This document shows, in pieces, positions 53,179 to 53,191 of a stretch of DNA of 53,191 bases (position 1 is the stretch's first letter; every line of letters starts with the position of its first letter). This DNA comes from an uncultured Verrucomicrobia subdivision 3 bacterium (GTDB taxonomy: Bacteria; Verrucomicrobiota; Verrucomicrobiia; Limisphaerales; UBA11358), in assembly GCA_903936645.1 (NCBI GenBank), contig CAIZWI010000390.1, positions 1 to 53,191 on the forward strand, in the 5' to 3' direction. The notes beneath the pieces were generated by a model. That model did no database searches. It saw only the letters and a list, made by a program, of their open reading frames with translations, and was not told where the DNA came from. The position numbers were made by a program, and so were the translations under genes.

Positions 53179-53191
53179 TCACAGCAAAAAT

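Overview
The window reads as a chromosomal piece of a heterotrophic, high-GC bacterium of the Verrucomicrobiota (probably a Limisphaerales/Pedosphaera-like lineage). This is inferred from a PEP-CTERM protein, secreted proteins ending in a W/FYRL-type C-terminal beta domain, LamG-carrying polysaccharidases, a GH29 fucosidase beside a sialate O-acetylesterase, a DUF1111/imelysin pair, a Bat/MoxR operon with DUF4381, and sparse Shine-Dalgarno sites. No rRNA, tRNA, CRISPR array, transposase or prophage gene was seen.

Layout. 1-8 kb: the tail of a secreted phosphoesterase, a six-helix membrane protein, a periplasmic di-heme (DUF1111) plus imelysin operon, divergent amt-glnK (ammonium uptake and its PII sensor), a solitary Vsr mismatch endonuclease, a TTGGNNN heptamer array and an orphan NtrC-type response regulator. 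8.6-15.3 kb: a plus-strand arabinan-utilisation cluster (LamG/BIG2 exoprotein, GH43 arabinanase with two LamG modules, GH51 arabinofuranosidase). 15.4-24.8 kb: a minus-strand Bat/aerotolerance-type operon in the order batD, batE-like, moxR, DUF58, DUF4381, batA, batB-TPR fusion and a Gln-rich protein. A plus-strand toxin-antitoxin module splits it between moxR and DUF58. 25-28.6 kb: a HAD phosphatase, a PEP-CTERM protein and a 1.7-kb gene-poor stretch. 28.6-32.4 kb: lysA, a FIST-domain sensor-like protein and a disordered RG/DQGNR-repeat protein. 32.5-41.8 kb: carbohydrate and redox genes: a 6-phosphofructokinase, a DUF255 thioredoxin-fold protein, an OsmC-type peroxiredoxin, a small CBM48 protein, a 1.4-kDa-residue-scale (about 1,430 aa) GH13-GH133 debranching-enzyme fusion and a 51-aa membrane peptide. 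42-47.4 kb: GH29 fucosidase, sialate O-acetylesterase and an M3 oligopeptidase lipoprotein. 47.9-53.2 kb: a radical SAM protein and hypE-hypD-hypC-hypF for [NiFe]-hydrogenase cofactor assembly, with hypF running off the right edge.

How the genes fit together. The arabinanase and arabinofuranosidase should act in sequence on arabinan. The fucosidase and esterase suggest use of decorated (fucosylated, acetylated) glycans. The CBM48 protein and the debranching fusion point to internal glycogen turnover, with phosphofructokinase nearby for glycolytic entry. amt-glnK beside an NtrC-like activator suggests nitrogen control. The Hyp proteins imply a hydrogenase encoded elsewhere.

Most notable items: an in-frame TGA that falls exactly on the first Cys of the second HypF zinc finger; the debranching-enzyme fusion with a eukaryote-like domain order; the toxin-antitoxin module inside the Bat operon; and a C-terminal beta domain shared by three secreted proteins. 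No wholly new multi-gene system could be shown from sequence alone.
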